Source of the DNA: Chromera velia | Lineage: Eukaryota > Sar > Chromeraceae | NCBI GenBank assembly: GCA_018398765.1 | Contig: JAHBMJ010000167.1 | Span: forward strand, 20,001-55,276 | Reading direction: 5' to 3' | Length of the DNA: 35,276 nt | In this document: positions 31,701-35,276 of the stretch, piece after piece | Layout: each line of letters begins with the position of its first letter | Numbering within the stretch: position 1 is the first letter of the stretch | The notes under the pieces: model-generated | What the model saw: only the letters and a program-made list of their open reading frames with translations | The model's database searches: none | Told to the model about the DNA's origin: nothing | Made by a program: the position numbers and the translations under genes

Positions 31701-32140
31701 AGACCTGCACTTCTTCCATCACCCCCATCCTGGTCATCTGCAGTCATATCTACAGAAAGGTTCCGCGTGGGATCAAACGCGCCCACTTGGCGAATCACAG
31801 AATCCTTTCCGGCGGCTTCATGCTCATGCATGCGTGTGGTTGGGTTTGGATCCCCTGATCCCATCCGTCTGTTGTGCAATCGTGACGCCGAGCGTGCACA
31901 TGCATATGCATTTAAAAAGCCAGAAGCAAACCCTGTCTGTCTCCACACTTCATCCATGAACCAATGTAGCTGCCGCGGCGGAACGGTCAGATCGAGGATC
32001 GAAGTGAACTGATCCTCCTCTTCTTTCTGTGGTATTCTGTGGTGCAGAAAGCGATTCGCGTGCGCATGCATAAGGCCCCGGAAAGTTCTCGCAGGACTTT
32101 GGCCCGGAATGCGTGAAAGCTGGCTGCGCCCAGTCTGCAT
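28731..32140 (-). CDS. CELF/Bruno-type RRM protein with long Pro/Gln/His-rich C-terminus
   Basis: Two exons: 32140-31127 and 30905-28731, joined in phase 0 across a 221-base intron (CAG|GTACGG donor, ATGCAG acceptor), giving 1062 residues. Residues 221-303 are an RRM: GPLGANLFLYNIP holds RNP2 (LFLYNI) and RGFGFVAY is RNP1. The GPxGANLF lead-in is typical of the third RRM of CELF/Bruno proteins, so single-stranded RNA binding is well supported. The N-terminal 200 residues have no known domain, only a CECTICM cluster. The last 725 residues are disordered and rich in Pro, Gln, His and Ser, with several Gln and His runs and a CSHCSNLHHPHPHP patch. Start unclear: ATG 32071 is an alternative, and the GGCCCCGGAAAG promoter motif ends three bases upstream of it. 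Likely role: regulation of splicing, translation or RNA decay. Confidence 0.78.
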
Positions 32141-32646
32141 GGCATGCTCAGTCTGACTCAGTCTTGACTCATGTCTGACTCGGTCGACTGTTTCTGGCTC
32201 CTATGTATCGCCTCAGTGGCAAGATGGACTTGCAGGCAGTGACCAATTCAAGTAGTAAAGATAAGGGTCCATGGTCCCTCCAACAGTTGCGCAGTGGCAG
32301 GATGCACCTGCACCAAAGGAGTAAAGAGAGTCTCCGTCGCGCTCGGAGAAGGTTGTCTTTCCGTCTCTGCTTCTCGTTTCGTCCCTTCGAGGGACTGCCA
32401 ACCGTAGGGGCCGCAGAGAGCCAAGAGAAACAAAGAACAAGGCTCCTATCTCTTTGGAAAACACGAACAGGGCGTCACACAAAGACTGCAATGAGTTTCG
32501 AGGCAGGTCAGGGCGCTTGCACGCATTGCAATTTGTGTGGAGTCGTGTGGTGCGGGGAATTGCGAACCCGTTGCATGCGATATCGCCCATACTCCCCCCC
32601 CCTGTGCTTCCTCCCTTGCTTCCGTGATGCTGCAGGACCTCCTCCG
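32074..32646. promoter_or_regulatory. Divergent promoter region of the RRM and Chs5-like genes
   Basis: The two genes point away from each other across at most 0.6 kb. GGCCCCGGAAAG lies at 32074-32085, three bases from the RRM-gene ATG at 32071 on the other strand. A frame is open on the plus strand from 32203 through the Chs5-like first exon, but a TGCTGCAG just before 32636 could also be a splice acceptor, so an upstream exon is possible. Confidence 0.4.
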
Positions 32647-33188
32647 ATGCTTGCGCGGCTGGTGGTTGGAGGTGTCGCCACTGACGGTCAAGTGACGCTG
32701 GTGACAGAGGACTACCAGAAGTTCGAGATGCCCTCGGGGCTGCTCCCAGGTAGAGAAAGAGATATGTCTATGGATGGCTTCGGCGGGAGCGTGGGAGTGC
32801 AGGCTAGACTTGGAGAAAGTGCAAGCCAATACTTTGCCCCCGCAGCCCAAAACCTGCCTGCAGCTTGTTTCCGAAACGACCTCCTCGCTGATTGATGTCC
32901 CTGTGCATTTATCTACCACCAGAGTTCTGCGGCAAGAGTCTATGAATCTTGTGTATCCACACTTTCTTTCAAAGCTTCTCAGTGCCTGAAAGGAGACGCG
33001 CAACTGGTGATTGACTGGTGCTTCGCTGCATGCAGATGGTGTCACGGTGGGAAACGTTCTTGAGATGGCGGTTCTGCACTCGCAGCAGAGGGAGTGCGAG
33101 AGAGACGCAGAGGTTCAGCGGGTGAGTGGCTGCATGGTTGGGTGTTTACATGGGTGAGTGAATGACTCAGTGAGCTTAGCGCGCGCGC

Positions 33189-33219
<31 letters not shown>

Positions 33220-33786
33220 TAAATGAAAGAATGTGACCTAGCCGTCGAAGGACTGTCTGAACTAATCAGTGCTGAACATTCATCAGTGAGCCCAAAATGA
33301 ATGGCTCTTTGGGAGACGGAGAGAATGAATCACGTGGGTGGGTACCCGTGTTCCTGCAGTCATTCTAACACGAAATGACCTGCAAAGTCACTGAATGTGT
33401 CCGTCTGCGTCTCTCTGTTTGTTTGGTCATTTTCGAACCCTCCAGCCAGCCATCCAGCCTAGGAGAGTAGAACGAGAAACTCAAATAATAAGACGGGGCG
33501 TGATCATTCTATTCCTACGTAAGCAAGCTGGTACGGTCCCGGGAGTCAGCAAACGAGTGGTGGGTGCAGAGAAGCTGGTGAAAGTACAGCAGAGGTCGGA
33601 GAATGAAGGAAACGACGAAGGACAATCAGGTGGACATCGACTGATCTTCAGCTGCTTGCAACGCCCTCTTTTCCGTGCTTGACTGCTTCTGTCCTGTCAT
33701 TCCTTCCGTGTGTCACAATAGGCCCCTTGCCGTGCTGGAGGGCCCTTGGTAATTTCTTTCTAGGGTTTTCCATTCCTGTCATGTCT

Positions 33787-33837
<51 letters not shown>

Positions 33838-34219
33838 AACTTCGCAGTTGCAAGAAGACATTGTCCGGATGTTCCCTGCTTTGCACATTCCCCCCTCTGG
33901 CCACCTACCCTCGTCCCGGGGTCCCTCTCCTGTCCCGTCTCACGTGGGAGGACTCACTCACCGTGATGACCCTCCCGGAACTTCAGGAGCTTTTGGTTCG
34001 ACCTATTCGACCCAGCATCTCATGCAGCATCTAAACAGAGGGGGGGAGAGGGAAGCAGCCAGAGAAGGGGGGGGGGCAGGAGGAAGCAGGCTCCCCCCAT
34101 CTGCAGGGGGAAGTTCGAGGAGGCCCCGCCCCTCTCCTTCCGGTTCTCGCACGCTTTCCGTTGCGGCAGCTGCGGTCCCGCGGTTTCCCGTTCTCGGGGG
34201 ACCTGGAGGGGGTGACTGA
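32647..34219 (+). CDS. Protein with Chs5 N-terminal-like domain
   Basis: Exons 32647-32749, 33036-33121, 33848-34219 (561 bases, 186 residues), phases 1 and 0. The joins read LLP|DGVTVGNVLEMAV and EVQR|LQEDIVRMFP, which are sensible across both introns. Residues 1-75 (ARLVVGGVATDGQVTLVTED, then YQKFEMPSGLLPDGVTVG, then a charged helix ending LQEDIVRMF) follow the pattern of the fungal Chs5 N-terminal domain (VGKLDAGxALLLTED.HLIEFPS.LLP.GVxxGSIV, then ExxR...LQxxI). In yeast that domain assembles the exomer coat at the trans-Golgi. The FN3 and BRCT domains of Chs5 are absent; residues 85-186 are Ser/Pro/Gly/Arg-rich and look disordered. The start at 32647 is chosen because the domain begins there. 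The homology is recognised by pattern only. Confidence 0.6.
33179..33221 (+). repeat. (GC)n(GT)n tract in Chs5-like intron 2
   Basis: About 22 bases of alternating GC followed by about 18 of GT, near the 5' end of the 726-base intron 33122-33847. It is Z-DNA-prone. A second tract, (TC)n(GT)n at 33787-33836, is packed against the CTTCGCAG acceptor and supplies its pyrimidine-rich context. Confidence 0.9.
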
Positions 34220-34576
34220 GTTTCTGAATTGAATCTAATATTGAACACAGCCATACGGCAATCAGCCTAGCACGATAATGGCCTTAGCAATCGGCAGACA
34301 CCCATAGTAAAACAGCGATTCGATGCGCTGCATGCGTGCGTCGACAGCTAGGCGAACAAAGTATTTCAATTTTTATATTTTATACTAGATTTTATAGCAT
34401 TTTTGTTAGTAAACAAAATTAAGATCGAGACGTAACATTTACTAGAACATTTAAGGTCAGATTCAAGATCAGAGAGCTACTACTAAGTGAGAGAATTAAA
34501 ATTTGAGGTCTTAAATAATAAGACTTAAATAAGTTAATTAAATTCAATTGCCTGTATCATAGACCGATTAATAATA
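34220..34576. other. AT-rich spacer
   Basis: No gene seen. It becomes strongly AT-rich after 34360 and presumably holds the 3' end of the Chs5-like transcript and the start of the next gene. No clean AATAAA was found. Confidence 0.5.
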
Positions 34577-35276
34577 ATGATCATCATCTCTTCTTCCTCT
34601 TCTTCTGCTTCTTCTTCTTCTTCTTCTTCTTCCTCTTCCTCCTCCTCCTCCTCCTCCTCCTCCTTATCACGCCCCAAAGCACTGAAACGTAGAGAGGAAG
34701 AAGAGCCCTGTCAAGCCGAGAAAGCGTGTTGCAACTGCCTGCAATGCCCAAAGAGACAGAGGGGGAAGAGAAAGTGTGAGTGTCCATGTGCGGCAGCGGG
34801 AAAACGCTGTACCCACTGCCTGCTGGGCGCCCTATGCCCGAACTATAAGGAAGTACGATGTTGCGAGTGTAGACCATCGGGGGGGGGGGGTTGGTGAAAA
34901 AACTGTAAGTGTACCTTAAACAGAACCCACTGTACTAACTGCTATATGGGCAAAGACAGATGTAAAAACCGCGACCCTTCGGCTCTGTCCCCCCAGACTG
35001 CTTCCCCCATCTCTTCCGTCCAACCGTCTACCAGATGTGCATGCCGGTGTCATGGCTCCAATACTTGTGCTGGCTGCAAGTGTGCAAAGAATGGTACTCC
35101 TTGTGTAGGGTGCCCGAAAGGAGACAAATGTCGAAACCTACATGGCTGGCGGCCCCTTGAGTCCCCGATAAAGAGCACGAGCCGTGAGGGAAACAATGGA
35201 AAGACTAAACGGGGGAAGGTGACGAGAAAAAAGGGCAGAGAAAGAAGGGAAAAGGACAAGGTCTTTCTTCGTCCTC
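34577..35276 (+). pseudogene. Cysteine-repeat protein, interrupted by in-frame TGA, 3' end cut by window
   Basis: From ATG 34577 the frame opens with a Ser run encoded by a TTC/TCC repeat, then a basic-acidic stretch, then three related Cys-rich units. Each ends with CxC-x(5-6)-C-x2-C-x(4-6)-CxN: CECPCAAAGKRCTHCLLG.., CKCTLNRTHCTNCYMG..CKN and CKCAKNGTPCVGCPKG..CRN. The spacing recalls zinc-binding CXC-type or metallothionein-like repeats found in repeat-family proteins of several eukaryotes; no named family is certain. A TGA at 34895-34897, just after a 12-base G run, stops the frame inside unit 2, yet the same frame continues with intact units to the window end and a Lys/Arg-rich tail. It may be a pseudogene, an error or an unrecognised intron. 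The start codon, inside a microsatellite, is uncertain. Confidence 0.55.
34590..34665 (+). repeat. (TTC)n/(TCC)n trinucleotide repeat
   Basis: About 75 bases of TTC grading to TCC that encode the Ser run at the start of the Cys-repeat frame. Whether it is translated is unknown. Confidence 0.9.

Noticed and set aside
32213..33045. Minus-strand frames opposite the Chs5-like exon 1
   Set aside because: They overlap the better supported plus-strand exon and lack any recognisable motif.

Overview
This is nuclear DNA from a eukaryote. The genes are split by GT...AG introns, the spacers hold long simple-sequence tracts and nested transposable elements, AATAAA-type signals follow genes, and there is no bacterial-style operon or ribosome binding site. 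I cannot fix the species. The mix (TGCAG intron acceptors, TGCATGCA-rich spacers, short introns beside microsatellite-bloated ones, hAT-like and LTR elements) would suit a free-living protist alga, with a chromerid alveolate such as Chromera as my guess. That guess is inference only.

Layout. 1-5150 is gene-poor and AT-rich, with one weak two-exon candidate at 221-625 and a TA-flanked MITE-like repeat at 2003-2244. 5151-7673 is an LTR retrotransposon that carries a single 500-codon gag-like gene and no protease, reverse transcriptase or integrase. 8187-11654 (+) is a five-exon leucine-rich-repeat gene with a likely N-myristoylated start. 13372-16950 (-) is a five-exon PUB-domain gene whose last intron holds a triplicated 220-base unit. 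17761-19268 (+) is a three-exon DSS1/SEM1 homologue, a 26S proteasome lid subunit. The PUB and DSS1 genes are head to head around an 0.8 kb shared promoter region, so two ubiquitin-proteasome genes may be co-regulated.

19756-23277 is a nest of terminal-inverted-repeat elements: a hAT-like element with an exact 8-base target duplication sits inside an older element with a 9-base duplication, and both lie within a pair of TA-flanked inverted repeats that also enclose a 212-base MITE. 23278-28730 is a 5.4 kb purine-rich spacer built from diverged segmental duplications and microsatellites, with no gene I can support. 28731-32140 (-) is a two-exon gene for a CELF-type RRM protein with a very long Pro/Gln/His-rich tail. 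Head to head with it, 32647-34219 (+) is a three-exon gene whose N-terminal half resembles the Chs5 N-terminal domain. 34577-35276 (+) is the start of a cysteine-repeat protein interrupted by one in-frame TGA and cut by the window edge.

The exon models were built by hand. In each spliced gene the intron phases agree across junctions and the exons rebuild a continuous domain, which is the main support. Homology calls rest on motif recognition, not a database search.
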